DNA of 64,000 nt. It comes from Indibacter alkaliphilus LW1 (GTDB lineage Bacteria; Bacteroidota; Bacteroidia; Cytophagales; Cyclobacteriaceae). Positions 1 to 8,809 of this stretch are shown here, piece by piece. Made by a program: the position numbers and the translations under genes. A model generated the notes under the pieces. The model did not search any database, was not told the origin of the DNA, and saw nothing but the letters and a program-made list of their open reading frames with translations. The DNA lies in the NCBI RefSeq assembly GCF_000295935.2, contig NZ_ALWO02000011.1:124001-188000 (forward strand), in the 5' to 3' direction. Every line of letters begins with the position of its first letter. Position 1 is the first letter of the stretch.

Positions 1-427
1 CAGGAAGCCGGGGCTGCTCAGCTGCTGCTACTGCCAATTGGTCACATCGCTCATTTTCTATGTTTCCAGCATGCCCTTTTACCCAGACAAACTTAGGCTT
101 GTATTTCAAATGAAGTGGAATATACCTTCTCCACAAATCGGGATTTTTTTTGTCTTTAAATCCCTTTTTCTGCCAACCCCAAAGCCAGCCTTTTTCTACA
201 GCATCCACTACATATTTACTGTCAGAATAGATCACAACTGGAATGCCATCTATTTTTATCTCTTCCAAAGCCTTGATTACAGCCAACAGCTCCATTCTGT
301 TATTGGTAGTAAGCCTAAATCCTTCTGAAAGCTCCTTTCTATGTTGATTGAATTTCAGAACTGCTCCATATCCTCCAGGTCCAGGATTCCCTTTTGCCGC
401 TCCGTCTGTATAAATTATTATATTCAT
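1..427 (-). CDS. rnhA: Ribonuclease HI, C-terminus cut by window edge
   Basis: RNase HI cuts the RNA strand of RNA-DNA hybrids in the cytoplasm. Reading from the ATG at 427 gives about 142 residues before the window ends; the E. coli enzyme has 155, so little is missing. The acidic catalytic residues are visible: Asp8 in IYTDGAAKGNPG, Glu46 in NNRMELLAV, Asp69 in YSDSKYV and Asp129 in NERCDQLA, with the loop histidine His119 in VKGHAGN. The start codon overlaps the stop of the upstream MarC-like gene (ATGA), so translational coupling at the end of the aroQ operon is likely. Confidence 0.95.
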   Translation of the reverse strand, partial: MNIIIYTDGAAKGNPGPGGYGAVLKFNQHRKELSEGFRLTTNNRMELLAVIKALEEIKIDGIPVVIYSDSKYVVDAVEKGWLWGWQKKGFKDKKNPDLWRRYIPLHLKYKPKFVWVKGHAGNIENERCDQLAVAAAEQPRLP

Positions 428-1014
428 CAAAGAATTGATTCGCCTGTACTCAAAGCAGTTTTAAATATTTTTATAGCAATCGATAAAAGAATGATCCCGA
501 ATATTCTCCTCAAGACATCCAGCCCCGTTTTACCAAGCTTCTGTTCCAGCCAGGTGGTACTTTTCAGCACCAAGTAAACTATCCCTAAATTGATCACAAT
601 TCCCACACCGATATTCATTTGGGTATATTCAGATTTTAGGGTAAGAATGGTCGTCAATGTGCCCGCACCTGCTATCAAAGGAAAAGCAATAGGCACTATA
701 GAGGCACTCGTGGTAGATGCTTCTGGATCCGGCTTGAATAATTCAATTCCCAGTATCATTTCAGCCCCCAGGGCAAAAATGATCAAAGCACCTGCAATAG
801 CAAAGTCCTCCACTCCAATTCCAAACAGACCAAGGATTGATTTCCCTACAATCAAGAATAAAATCATCAACAAGCCAGCTGCAAAAGTCGCTTTCCCGGA
901 TTGAATATGACCCACCTTTTTTCGGAGGTTGATGATGATGGGAATGGACCCCAAGATGTCTATCACTGAAAATAAAATCAATGTGACAGAGAAAATTTCC
1001 TTCAAATCGAACAT
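427..1014 (-). CDS. MarC-family integral membrane protein
   Basis: A 195-residue, very hydrophobic protein with about six membrane spans (roughly residues 7-28, 43-66, 68-92, 104-127, 134-153 and 170-190). Sequence and length fit the MarC/UPF0056 family, whose transport function is not firmly known; the old link to multiple antibiotic resistance has been questioned. The gene starts one base after the end of the aminotransferase gene and overlaps rnhA by one base, so it is an internal member of the aroQ operon. Family assignment is good, substrate unknown. Confidence 0.85.
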   Translation of the reverse strand: MFDLKEIFSVTLILFSVIDILGSIPIIINLRKKVGHIQSGKATFAAGLLMILFLIVGKSILGLFGIGVEDFAIAGALIIFALGAEMILGIELFKPDPEASTTSASIVPIAFPLIAGAGTLTTILTLKSEYTQMNIGVGIVINLGIVYLVLKSTTWLEQKLGKTGLDVLRRIFGIILLSIAIKIFKTALSTGESIL

Positions 1015-1015
1015 C

Positions 1016-2074
1016 TCAATACTGTTTGAGGAATTGAATTAATTTGTTCATTTCAGCATCTGTAATGGCAGGAAAATTCGCTATTCTAAAGCTGGTTGGC
1101 TTTAAGGGGCCATATCCCCCACCCAATTGCATACCTTCTTTTTCTGCTGCCTTTTTGATTTGGGATATAAATTCTTCCCTTCCTTCCACAGCCAGCACAG
1201 TTGTACTTCTCGCTTCAATATTTTGTATTAGCATCCTGAATTTGGATGTATTGGCAATTGCATCTTCCAATTTTCGCATTCTCTTTACCAGCCTCTCTTC
1301 CACATGCTGAATTTCTTCCAAATCCTGAAGCACCCTTTTTAACAAATAAATTCCAAATACATTTGGCGTATAATGGGTCTGATATTGTTTGGCATTTTCC
1401 AACATGAAGTTGAGACTGTTGTACCTACCTTTCTCTCCTTTTGCTTCTGCTTTTTGAATCGCCCGGGGCGATACCACAAGCACACCCAGACCGGCAGGAA
1501 GTCCAAAACACTTTTGAACAGAAGCGTACCAAATATCAGCTAAGCTAAAGTCCATTTCAATCCCCCCCATAGAAGATGTAGTATCCACCGCAATTATTTT
1601 TTCAGGATATTTATTTGCGATCTCTGCGATCGTTTTCATCCTGACCTGTGTGGCATTGGAAGTTTCGTTTTGCGTAATGGCAATTAGATCGAACTCTTCT
1701 CCTATATGCAGACTGGACACATCAATAGTTTCGTCCGGATCAATTTTATGTGCATAAGTCCCGGCTTCAATGTGCTTGGCATAATCGAACCATTTCTTTC
1801 CAAATGAACCTGAGAAAATATGAAATCCAGCTGATCGAACTACAGATTGGGTAATTATCTCCCAATTCTCTGTAGCTGAGGAGGTGAAAAGCAGCTTATA
1901 ATCGTCAGGCAAATGCAGTTTTTCCTTAAAAAGGGTCTCCGTTTCCTGGTAGAGGTTCATAAATACCGCTGAACGGTGGTTGGCACTAAGTATTCCCGCT
2001 TCGTACGCATCCTGCATATACCGGGGAAGTTTATCATAAACCTTGGAAGGTCCCGCTGCAAATGTCAACATCAT
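1016..2074 (-). CDS. Class V PLP-dependent aminotransferase (SerC-like)
   Basis: A 352-residue fold-type I, class V aminotransferase. Lys188 in ASVQKCFGLPAG is the expected Schiff-base lysine, and Asp164 in IAVDTTSSMGG should hold the cofactor ring nitrogen. The N-terminus (FAAGPSKVYDKLP) and the HRS motif at residues 33-35 resemble phosphoserine aminotransferase, the serine biosynthesis step. An alanine-glyoxylate-type enzyme cannot be excluded, so no symbol is given. The ATG overlaps the aroQ stop (ATGA). The second Met of MM is an equally possible start. Confidence 0.8.
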   Translation of the reverse strand: MMLTFAAGPSKVYDKLPRYMQDAYEAGILSANHRSAVFMNLYQETETLFKEKLHLPDDYKLLFTSSATENWEIITQSVVRSAGFHIFSGSFGKKWFDYAKHIEAGTYAHKIDPDETIDVSSLHIGEEFDLIAITQNETSNATQVRMKTIAEIANKYPEKIIAVDTTSSMGGIEMDFSLADIWYASVQKCFGLPAGLGVLVVSPRAIQKAEAKGEKGRYNSLNFMLENAKQYQTHYTPNVFGIYLLKRVLQDLEEIQHVEERLVKRMRKLEDAIANTSKFRMLIQNIEARSTTVLAVEGREEFISQIKKAAEKEGMQLGGGYGPLKPTSFRIANFPAITDAEMNKLIQFLKQY

Positions 2075-2496
2075 ATTTTAGGATTTAGAAAATAAGAAAC
2101 CGCTAATTCATAACCTTTAAGACCAAGGCCAGAAATCATACCTATACAGGCTTTGCTAATGATACTTTTGTGCCTGAACTCCTCACGCTTGTAAATATTT
2201 GAGATATGTACTTCCAATACGGGGGTCTTTACTCCTGCAATTGCATCTGAAATTGCTACAGAAGTATGGGTATAGCCCCCTGCATTGAGGATAATCGCAT
2301 CGAATTCAAAACCTGTTTCATGGATTTTGTTGATGATTTCACCCTCTACATTAGATTGGAAATATTGTAAATCTACAGAAGGAAATTTTTCATTGAGAAA
2401 TGAGAAGTAATCTTCAAAAGAGGTACTTCCATAAATTTCAGGTTCCCTCTTGCCTAAAAGGTTGAGGTTTGGACCATTGATAATGATAATTTTCAA
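2071..2496 (-). CDS. aroQ: 3-dehydroquinate dehydratase, type II
   Basis: Catalyses dehydration of 3-dehydroquinate to 3-dehydroshikimate, the third shikimate-pathway step. At 141 residues it has the normal length of the type II enzyme. Recognisable elements are INGPNLNLLGKREPEIYG with catalytic Tyr22, the substrate loop ILNAGGYTHTS and catalytic His97 in EVHISNIYKREEFRH. It is the first gene of a minus-strand operon and has a good promoter just upstream. Coupling to the SerC-like aminotransferase joins two amino-acid biosynthesis genes. Confidence 0.95.
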   Translation of the reverse strand: MKIIIINGPNLNLLGKREPEIYGSTSFEDYFSFLNEKFPSVDLQYFQSNVEGEIINKIHETGFEFDAIILNAGGYTHTSVAISDAIAGVKTPVLEVHISNIYKREEFRHKSIISKACIGMISGLGLKGYELAVSYFLNPKI

Positions 2497-2525
2497 AGCG
2501 GTTATTATTTAGTGGTTTGAGGCCT

Positions 2526-2557
2526 CAAAAGTATCAGTTATTTGCCAGATTGCCCAA
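2526..2557 (-). promoter_or_regulatory. Promoter of the aroQ operon
   Basis: On the minus strand TTG (2557-2555), 21 bp, then TACTTTTG (2533-2526) matches the Bacteroidota primary sigma pattern TTG-N17-23-TAnnTTTG. The expected start is near 2521, about 25 nt before the aroQ ATG. A perfect 14-bp palindrome, TTTGAGGCCTCAAA (2516-2529), overlaps the -7 box and start region and could be an operator. Confidence 0.7.
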
Positions 2558-2637
2558 AACTATAACAAGTGCATTTTTTTTATTTTCATGAATTATTGTC
2601 AATATTGAAGAGAAATCACTTTTCATTCATTGAGAAA

Positions 2638-2862
2638 ATGGATAAACCCAAGCAAATTACGTTTAGGATACTTTTGATTCAGGTAGTCGTCTCAGGCATT
2701 GCTGTTGCTTTGCTACAACATTTTTGGCTTGACCATAACCCCAACTTGGGAAAGACCGCTCTCTTCTTTATTATCTTTTGCAGTATTTATTTGATCATTA
2801 TGTGTTTGATGTATAAGATCAATCCACTCAAAGGAAATTTCCGAAGTCCTTATAAAGATTAA
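2638..2862 (+). CDS. Small two-span membrane protein, unknown function
   Basis: A 74-residue protein beginning MDKPKQITFRILLIQ. It has two predicted membrane helices, about residues 10-29 and 40-60, joined by a short loop, and a basic C-terminal tail. I recognise no family. An in-frame ATG at 2569 would add 23 residues, but that extension does not look like a signal or a domain, so the ATG at 2638 is preferred. The stop lies six bases before the XerC/D gene, suggesting a two-gene operon. Confidence 0.6.
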   Translation: MDKPKQITFRILLIQVVVSGIAVALLQHFWLDHNPNLGKTALFFIIFCSIYLIIMCLMYKINPLKGNFRSPYKD

Positions 2863-2868
2863 AAAAAG

Positions 2869-3774
2869 GTGCTAAAGTCTTGGGAACAACTAGTAAGCCA
2901 ATTTCAACATTACTTGAAGATCGAAAGATCCTTGAGCAAAAATTCCATATTGGCGTATATGCAAGACTTGGAAAAACTCAGCCGATACATGGAAGGAAGC
3001 TTTCCAAAGGTGAGCCCTACAGAAGTAAAGCTGGAACATCTGCGAAGCTTTGTCAACGACCTTTCCAATCTTAAAATATCGGAATATACACAGGCAAGAA
3101 TTATCTCTGGTATAAAGGCATTTTACAGGTTCCTGATGTATGAAGATCTGATTTCTGAGGATCCTGCTCAATTGTTGGAAGCACCGAAACTGGGAAGAAA
3201 GCTTCCTGATACTCTAAGCTATCATGAAATTACACAAATTCTAGAAAGCATACCCTTGGGCGAACCGGAAGGACACCGAAACAGGGCAATTCTTGAAATC
3301 CTATACTCTTCTGGCTTAAGGGTATCAGAATTGACTGATCTGAAAATATCCAATGTGTATACTGAAGTAGGTTTTCTTAGGGTAATAGGAAAAGGGAATA
3401 AAGAAAGGCTTGTACCGGTTGGCAGGGACGCTTTGAAATACCTCAGATATTACACAGAAGAAATCAGGACACATGTAAAGCCTGTAAAAGGACATGAAGA
3501 ATTTGTGTTCCTAAATCGCCAAGGCAAAAAACTTAGCCGGGTAATGATTTTTTTGATCATCAAAAAACAAGTAGAAGCAATCGGTTTGAAAAAAAATGTC
3601 AGTCCCCATACATTCAGACACAGTTTTGCCACACACATGATAGAGGGAGGAGCCGACCTGAGAGCAGTACAGGAAATGCTGGGGCATGAAAGCATCACAA
3701 CTACGGAGATTTACACACACCTGGACAGAGACTATTTGAGACAGGTCCTGAATGAATTTCATCCAAGAAATTAA
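2869..3774 (+). CDS. Tyrosine recombinase of the XerC/XerD family
   Basis: A 301-residue site-specific recombinase; the length fits Xer proteins that resolve chromosome dimers at dif. An N-terminal SAM-like core-binding domain (about residues 5-90) precedes the catalytic domain. All active-site residues are present: Arg151 (SSGLRVSEL), Lys175 (IGKGNKER), His247 and Arg250 (PHTFRHSF), His273 (LGHESI) and the nucleophile Tyr282 (TEIYTH). The start is GTG. Nothing nearby looks like an integron or phage, so housekeeping Xer is the best reading; XerC or XerD cannot be told apart here. Confidence 0.9.
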   Translation: MLKSWEQLVSQFQHYLKIERSLSKNSILAYMQDLEKLSRYMEGSFPKVSPTEVKLEHLRSFVNDLSNLKISEYTQARIISGIKAFYRFLMYEDLISEDPAQLLEAPKLGRKLPDTLSYHEITQILESIPLGEPEGHRNRAILEILYSSGLRVSELTDLKISNVYTEVGFLRVIGKGNKERLVPVGRDALKYLRYYTEEIRTHVKPVKGHEEFVFLNRQGKKLSRVMIFLIIKKQVEAIGLKKNVSPHTFRHSFATHMIEGGADLRAVQEMLGHESITTTEIYTHLDRDYLRQVLNEFHPRN

Positions 3775-3789
3775 GGTTTGTATATTTTA

Positions 3790-3817
3790 TTGTAAAAAAA
3801 GATTAGTTTTAAATTTG
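3790..3817 (+). promoter_or_regulatory. Promoter for the secreted protein at 3865
   Basis: TTG (3790-3792), 17 bp, TAAATTTG (3810-3817) matches the Bacteroidota promoter pattern. Expected start near 3822, giving a leader of about 40 nt. Confidence 0.6.
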
Positions 3818-3864
3818 TTTTTAGATTAAAATAAACTAAATTTAACTGACAAAACTTATTCGAT

Positions 3865-4380
3865 ATGAAATACTTAGGTGTTTTTTTCTTCGTGTTATTT
3901 TTATTGAATTTCCAACCAGCACAAGCGCAAAGTCCGGAACCATCCGGATTATTGATGTACAATCAAAAATCCGGAAAAACAAAATTCATTCCGGAGAACA
4001 AAAGAGTTACCCTTACCAATTATAGGGGATTCAGGTCCAGTGGAAAGCTAGAGGTTATTTCAAAAGAAGAAGTTTTGGTACATGGGAGAAGATTCAGAGT
4101 TGCTGAATTGTCCAAAGTGCGTAGAAATTATCTGGGAACAAAAATAATAGGAGCAGTATTACTCGTCGGGGGACAGACCGTCATCGAGGTTGAAAGAACA
4201 GTTTCTACAGGCATGTTTGACAGCAATGTTGAAACATTACGAGATCCAGAGTTTTCTGCAACAGGCTTTATTATGATGGGTGCATCTCTTCCTTTTTTGT
4301 TATATGCCCCAAATTACAAATATGACAAATGGACTTACGAGGCTGTCCCAAGCCAAGATCTTGGGGAATTCCAGTATTGA
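3865..4380 (+). CDS. Secreted protein of unknown function
   Basis: A 171-residue protein with a clear signal peptide (hydrophobic residues 4-16, probable cleavage after QPAQA near residue 21). The mature part opens with SPEPSGLLMYNQKSGKTKF and has a basic, beta-rich stretch. Two hydrophobic segments follow, around residues 95-103 and 132-148, so it may be membrane-associated. I recognise no family. It has its own promoter and stands alone between the recombinase gene and pyrD. Confidence 0.7.
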   Translation: MKYLGVFFFVLFLLNFQPAQAQSPEPSGLLMYNQKSGKTKFIPENKRVTLTNYRGFRSSGKLEVISKEEVLVHGRRFRVAELSKVRRNYLGTKIIGAVLLVGGQTVIEVERTVSTGMFDSNVETLRDPEFSATGFIMMGASLPFLLYAPNYKYDKWTYEAVPSQDLGEFQY

Positions 4381-4418
4381 CATGGTAAATTAATACCGTT
4401 AAAAATCAGTTTAATTTA

Positions 4419-4446
4419 TTGTATTCGCGGGCAAGTTCTATTTTTG
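4419..4446 (+). promoter_or_regulatory. Promoter of pyrD
   Basis: TTG (4419-4421), 17 bp, TATTTTTG (4439-4446). The expected start near 4451 leaves a leader of only about 17 nt before the GTG at 4468, supporting that start. Confidence 0.65.
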
Positions 4447-4467
4447 CATTGAACAAAAAACAGTCCC

Positions 4468-5517
4468 GTGTACAAAACTATCCTCAAACCGCTTCTATTT
4501 AAGAAGAACCCCGAAGACGCCCATCATTTTACCTTTGCCTGGATCAAAAGAATTTTTAACCTTCCATTGGCAAAAAGTTTCATTGGTAAAACATATGGTT
4601 TTGAGAATCCAAAATTGGAAAAGGTAGTTTTTGGCTTAAAATTCAAAAATCCCGTTGGATTGGCTGCCGGGTTTGATAAAGACGCCAACCTAATAGATGA
4701 GATGGCTATGTTGGGCTTTGGCTTTATTGAAATCGGAACACTTACACCCAAGGCCCAGGAAGGGAACCCAAAACCCAGGCTATTTAGATTGCCTGAAGAC
4801 GAGGCTTTGATCAATAGGATGGGTTTTAATAACGGGGGTGTGGAAGCAGCAGTAAAAAGGCTAAAGTCCAAAAAATCGAAAGTTCTGATCGGAGGAAATA
4901 TTGGTAAAAACAAAATTACTCCAAATGAAAATGCAGTAGATGACTACGTCAACTGTTTGGATACACTTCATCCCTACGTGGATTATTTCGTAGTCAATGT
5001 AAGCTCGCCCAATACTCCTAACTTGAGGGAATTACAGGAAAAAGAACCTCTTAAAAAGTTGCTTACAGCGGTAAAGGAAGCCAATGAAGAACATCAAAAG
5101 CCAAAACCAATTCTCTTAAAAATAGCACCAGACCTTACCGTGGGACAATTGGACGACATCATCGAAATAGTTATTGATACAAAAATCGATGGAGTAATAG
5201 CTACCAATACCACCATAGACAGAAGTCAGCTCAGAACCTCAAAAGAAAAAATAGAATCCATAGGGGCTGGAGGACTAAGTGGTAAAGTTTTAGCCAAAAG
5301 AAGTACTGAAGTAATCCGCTACCTACATAAGCAGTCTAATGATGCTTTTCCGATCATCGGTGTTGGAGGGATATACTCTGCTCAAGATGCTATTGAAAAA
5401 CTGGAAGCAGGTGCCAGTTTGATTCAGATTTACTCGGGCATGATTTATGAAGGACCTGCGTTGGTTAAAAACATTAAGAAAGGTCTTGTAGCTTATTATG
5501 AAAAACAGAACAGATAA
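4468..5517 (+). CDS. pyrD: Dihydroorotate dehydrogenase (quinone), class 2
   Basis: Oxidises dihydroorotate to orotate in pyrimidine synthesis, passing electrons to membrane quinone. The 349-residue length and N-terminal amphipathic extension (about residues 1-40) mark the membrane-associated class 2 enzyme. Visible motifs are [32 protein letters not shown] with the catalytic serine of class 2, [13 protein letters not shown] and the FMN-phosphate region IIGVGGI. It starts with GTG. ftsK follows after 54 bp without an evident promoter. pyrF lies 3.3 kb downstream on the same strand. Confidence 0.95.
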   Translation: MYKTILKPLLFKKNPEDAHHFTFAWIKRIFNLPLAKSFIGKTYGFENPKLEKVVFGLKFKNPVGLAAGFDKDANLIDEMAMLGFGFIEIGTLTPKAQEGNPKPRLFRLPEDEALINRMGFNNGGVEAAVKRLKSKKSKVLIGGNIGKNKITPNENAVDDYVNCLDTLHPYVDYFVVNVSSPNTPNLRELQEKEPLKKLLTAVKEANEEHQKPKPILLKIAPDLTVGQLDDIIEIVIDTKIDGVIATNTTIDRSQLRTSKEKIESIGAGGLSGKVLAKRSTEVIRYLHKQSNDAFPIIGVGGIYSAQDAIEKLEAGASLIQIYSGMIYEGPALVKNIKKGLVAYYEKQNR

Positions 5518-5571
5518 TTTCTGTATATTTCACATATTCTTGATTACGCATTAGAAAGATAAAACTCAACA

Positions 5572-8052
5572 ATGGCTTCAGAGAAACCCAGGGCAAATAC
5601 TTTTAGGAAAAAAAACGAATCCAAAAACGGAGGCAGGGAAAAAAGAAAACGCAACTTCTCCTTTGGTTTTTTCAAGGACAATCGAATCCCACTTACTTTG
5701 GGCATAATTCTGATTTCATTCTCTTTATTTATGTTTTTTGCTTTCATCAGTTATTTGTTTGAAGGAAAAGCTGATCAAAGTATAGTCGCCTCTGAAATGG
5801 ATGAGAACCTCAGAAGCACCGCTGCAGAAGCGAGAAATTGGCTTGGACTGGCGGGAGCCAAACTTTCCTATATTATCATTCACAAGTGGTTTGGTGTTGC
5901 CTCATTCCTACTACCTCCATTTATTTTTCTTCTGGGTTTTAGGTTGATTTTTAAAAAACATTTGATTTCACTGACCCGGTATTCAGTATTTGCCCTTTTC
6001 TTTACCTTTTGGATCTGCCTACTTACAGGCTATCTGGTCCAAATGACGGACGGGTACAATACATTCTCCGATTTCAGTGGAGGCTTCGGATTGGAACTGG
6101 GCAAGCTGGCGGAAGAGTTTTTAGGTTGGGGCACTTTCATCTTAATAGGCGGTTCTTTGCTGATTTTTACAGTTTTCTTCTTCAATATCCAGCAATTGTC
6201 GTGGTTCAGCACCACTACCAAAGAGGAAGCAGATGAGCCAGATGAGTCTTTAATTAAGGAAAAACCAATTGCTAAATCACCATTTGAAAGTGAAGATGAG
6301 GAGGAGCCTTTCCTTGAAGCATTTGAAGATGAAACAGAAGAAGAAGAAATAGAAGATGATGGAAGTTCATGGACAATAAAATCAGACAACTCCTCAGGCA
6401 AAGCTAAATCGGATTCTCAGGAATTAGCTTTGAATATTGAAAGTTCTGTACCTGAAAAAACCATAGAGGAGCCTGCTGAGGAGAAAAGATTCTCGGTGAC
6501 TAAAGCAGAAGGAGAAGAGAAGACAGCAGAAGAAGTACAAAATCTTGACCCCTACGATCCCACTTTAGACCTACCTCATTACAAATATCCGGGTTTGGAT
6601 CTTCTCAATTCTTATGATTTGCAAAAGGTAACAGTGACAAGACAAGAGCTGGAAGACAATAAGAACAAGATTGTAGAGACACTTGTCAACTTCAAGATTG
6701 GTATTCAGGAAATCAAAGCCACAATTGGCCCCACAGTAACCTTGTACGAGATCGTTCCTGATCCTGGAGTTAAAATTTCAAAAATCAAAAATCTGGAAGA
6801 CGACATTGCTTTGAGCTTGGCGGCCTTAGGAATCAGGATTATTGCCCCTATTCCTGGAAAAGGCACAATTGGTATTGAGGTACCCAACAAGAATAGAGAG
6901 CTGGTTCCGGCAAGGGCTGTAATCGGAACTGAAAAATTCATGAAAAGCGACAAGGACTTACCAGTTGCTTTAGGAAAAACCATCTCCAATGAAGTATTTG
7001 TGGTGGATTTAGCTAAAATGCCACACCTGCTTATGGCAGGTGCCACAGGCCAAGGTAAGTCAGTAGGTTTGAATATGATTTTGGCTTCTCTGGTTTATAA
7101 GAAGCATCCCTCCCAGCTGAAGTTTGTTTTAGTCGATCCCAAGAAAGTGGAATTGACTCTTTTTAATAAAATTGAGAGACATTTTCTCGCCAAACTACCA
7201 GGATCGGAAGAGGCCATCATTACCGATACCAAAAAAGTAATCTACACCCTGAACTCCCTTTGCATAGAAATGGACAACAGGTATGACATGCTGAAAGATG
7301 CCGGGTGTAGAAACTTGAAAGAATACAATGCGAAGTTTATAGCCAGAAAACTGAATCCTGACAAAGGACACAGGTTTATGCCTTATATAGTCCTGGTCAT
7401 TGACGAATTGGCTGACTTGATGATGACAGCTGGGAAAGAGATAGAAGGACCTATAGCCCGCCTGGCCCAATTGGCAAGAGCAATAGGTATACACCTGGTA
7501 GTGGCTACTCAAAGACCTTCTGTTAACGTAATTACAGGTATTATCAAGGCCAACTTCCCTGCAAGGCTATCTTTCAGAGTAACCTCAAAAATAGATAGCC
7601 GAACTATCCTTGATGCAGGAGGTGCTGATCAGCTCATCGGACAAGGAGACATGCTACTTTCTTCAGGATCTGAGGTGACCCGTCTTCAGTGTGCTTTCCT
7701 GGATACTCCGGAAGTGGATGCAATCTGTGACTGGATTGGAGAACAAAAAGGATATTCAGACGCCTATCTTTTACCTGAATTTGAGGGAGAAGATGGGGAT
7801 GGCGGTCTGACAGATATAGACCTTTCAGACAGAGATCCACTTTTTGACGATGCGGCTCGGCTTATTGTCCTGCACCAACAGGGGAGTACTTCTTTGATCC
7901 AACGAAAATTAAAGCTTGGATATAACAGAGCCGGAAGGATCGTAGACCAACTGGAAGCCGCCGGAATTGTGGGAGCCTTTGAAGGCAGTAAAGCGAGGGA
8001 AGTTTTGGTTCAGGACGAAGCAAGTTTGGAACGGTTATTGAACAATTTATAA
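5572..8052 (+). CDS. ftsK: DNA translocase FtsK/SpoIIIE
   Basis: Septum-anchored ATP-driven DNA pump that clears the chromosome from the division site and activates XerCD at dif. The 826 residues contain a basic N-terminus, four membrane spans (about residues 42-65, 90-125, 135-160 and 182-207), an acidic linker (about 215-335), the motor with Walker A GATGQGKSV near 489-497 and Walker B YIVLVIDELADLMM, and a C-terminal gamma winged helix containing GYNRAGRIVDQLEAAG. The gamma domain normally reads KOPS-like sites. A XerC/D gene nearby fits the shared pathway. Confidence 0.95.
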   Translation: MASEKPRANTFRKKNESKNGGREKRKRNFSFGFFKDNRIPLTLGIILISFSLFMFFAFISYLFEGKADQSIVASEMDENLRSTAAEARNWLGLAGAKLSYIIIHKWFGVASFLLPPFIFLLGFRLIFKKHLISLTRYSVFALFFTFWICLLTGYLVQMTDGYNTFSDFSGGFGLELGKLAEEFLGWGTFILIGGSLLIFTVFFFNIQQLSWFSTTTKEEADEPDESLIKEKPIAKSPFESEDEEEPFLEAFEDETEEEEIEDDGSSWTIKSDNSSGKAKSDSQELALNIESSVPEKTIEEPAEEKRFSVTKAEGEEKTAEEVQNLDPYDPTLDLPHYKYPGLDLLNSYDLQKVTVTRQELEDNKNKIVETLVNFKIGIQEIKATIGPTVTLYEIVPDPGVKISKIKNLEDDIALSLAALGIRIIAPIPGKGTIGIEVPNKNRELVPARAVIGTEKFMKSDKDLPVALGKTISNEVFVVDLAKMPHLLMAGATGQGKSVGLNMILASLVYKKHPSQLKFVLVDPKKVELTLFNKIERHFLAKLPGSEEAIITDTKKVIYTLNSLCIEMDNRYDMLKDAGCRNLKEYNAKFIARKLNPDKGHRFMPYIVLVIDELADLMMTAGKEIEGPIARLAQLARAIGIHLVVATQRPSVNVITGIIKANFPARLSFRVTSKIDSRTILDAGGADQLIGQGDMLLSSGSEVTRLQCAFLDTPEVDAICDWIGEQKGYSDAYLLPEFEGEDGDGGLTDIDLSDRDPLFDDAARLIVLHQQGSTSLIQRKLKLGYNRAGRIVDQLEAAGIVGAFEGSKAREVLVQDEASLERLLNNL

Positions 8053-8094
8053 TTCTTTGAATAATTTCTTTCAAAGCTTTATTGAACCATTACC

Positions 8095-8748
8095 ATGCTT
8101 AAAAAATCAATCCTTTTCCTACTCATAAGCCTATTCTTTGCAGGTTTTGTATTTGCACAAAAAGACCCTGCAGCAAAAGCTATTTTAGATGGAGTAAGCC
8201 AGAAATACAAGTCTTTAAAAGGTCTTCAGGCAAGCTTTGAATTTACCTATTTAGACGGATCTGAAGGAAGGGGACAGTCTCAATCCGGAGAAATCTCAAT
8301 AAAAGGAGACAAATACCATCTCAAATTACCTGAGCAGGAAATTTTCAATAATGGCAAAACCGTTTGGACTTATATAGAATCAGGTGGATATAAGGAAGTT
8401 ACTATCAACAATGCTTCGGACATGGAGGATGAACTTACCCCATCTTCCGTGTATACCATTTATCAGAAAGGCTACAATTACAAATTGTTGGGTGAAAAAA
8501 AAGAAAACGGAACCACAGTCCAAGAGATAGAACTTACAGCAGAGAAATCTAACGCTCCTTTTCAGACGGTAAAGCTACTCGCTGACAAAGAAAAGAAAGA
8601 CTTGGTAGGCTGGGAAATCCATGATGATCAAGGTGGTGTATTCAAATACCGTTTCAAATCTGTCAACACTAGCATTGATTTACCTGAAAGCTATTTCACT
8701 TTCAATCCTCAAAAGTATGGGAAAGTAGAAATCATAGATTTGCGCTGA
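8095..8748 (+). CDS. lolA: Outer-membrane lipoprotein carrier LolA-like
   Basis: Periplasmic chaperone that moves lipoproteins from the LolCDE transporter to the outer membrane. The 217-residue protein has a signal peptide cleaved after about FVFA (residue 20). The mature part follows the LolA half-barrel pattern: helix with ILDGVSQKYKSLKGLQASF, strands around GEISIKGDKYHLKLP, then IFNNGKTVWTYI and a C-terminal domain ending YFTFNPQKYGKVEIIDLR. The gene sits 42 bp after ftsK, a neighbourhood common in bacteria, so co-transcription is plausible. Confidence 0.88.
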   Translation: MLKKSILFLLISLFFAGFVFAQKDPAAKAILDGVSQKYKSLKGLQASFEFTYLDGSEGRGQSQSGEISIKGDKYHLKLPEQEIFNNGKTVWTYIESGGYKEVTINNASDMEDELTPSSVYTIYQKGYNYKLLGEKKENGTTVQEIELTAEKSNAPFQTVKLLADKEKKDLVGWEIHDDQGGVFKYRFKSVNTSIDLPESYFTFNPQKYGKVEIIDLR

Positions 8749-8786
8749 TTAATCATTCAAAATCAGCGTAGTTTTTTTTTTATCCT

Positions 8787-8794
8787 TACTTTTG
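8787..8794 (+). promoter_or_regulatory. Possible -7 box of pyrF
   Basis: TACTTTTG fits TAnnTTTG exactly, but no TTG is found 17-23 bp upstream, so this is a half-site only. It contains the TTG at 8792 that would otherwise be an upstream start codon for pyrF, which argues for the ATG at 8810. Confidence 0.35.
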
Positions 8795-8809
8795 GGAAAA
8801 ACACCCAAA

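Noticed and set aside
2869-3774. Phage or integron integrase
   Set aside because: Length and motifs fit housekeeping Xer, and no att site, phage or cassette genes are near.
8792-8809. TTG start extending pyrF by six codons
   Set aside because: The TTG is part of a TACTTTTG box and the family starts at the following ATG.
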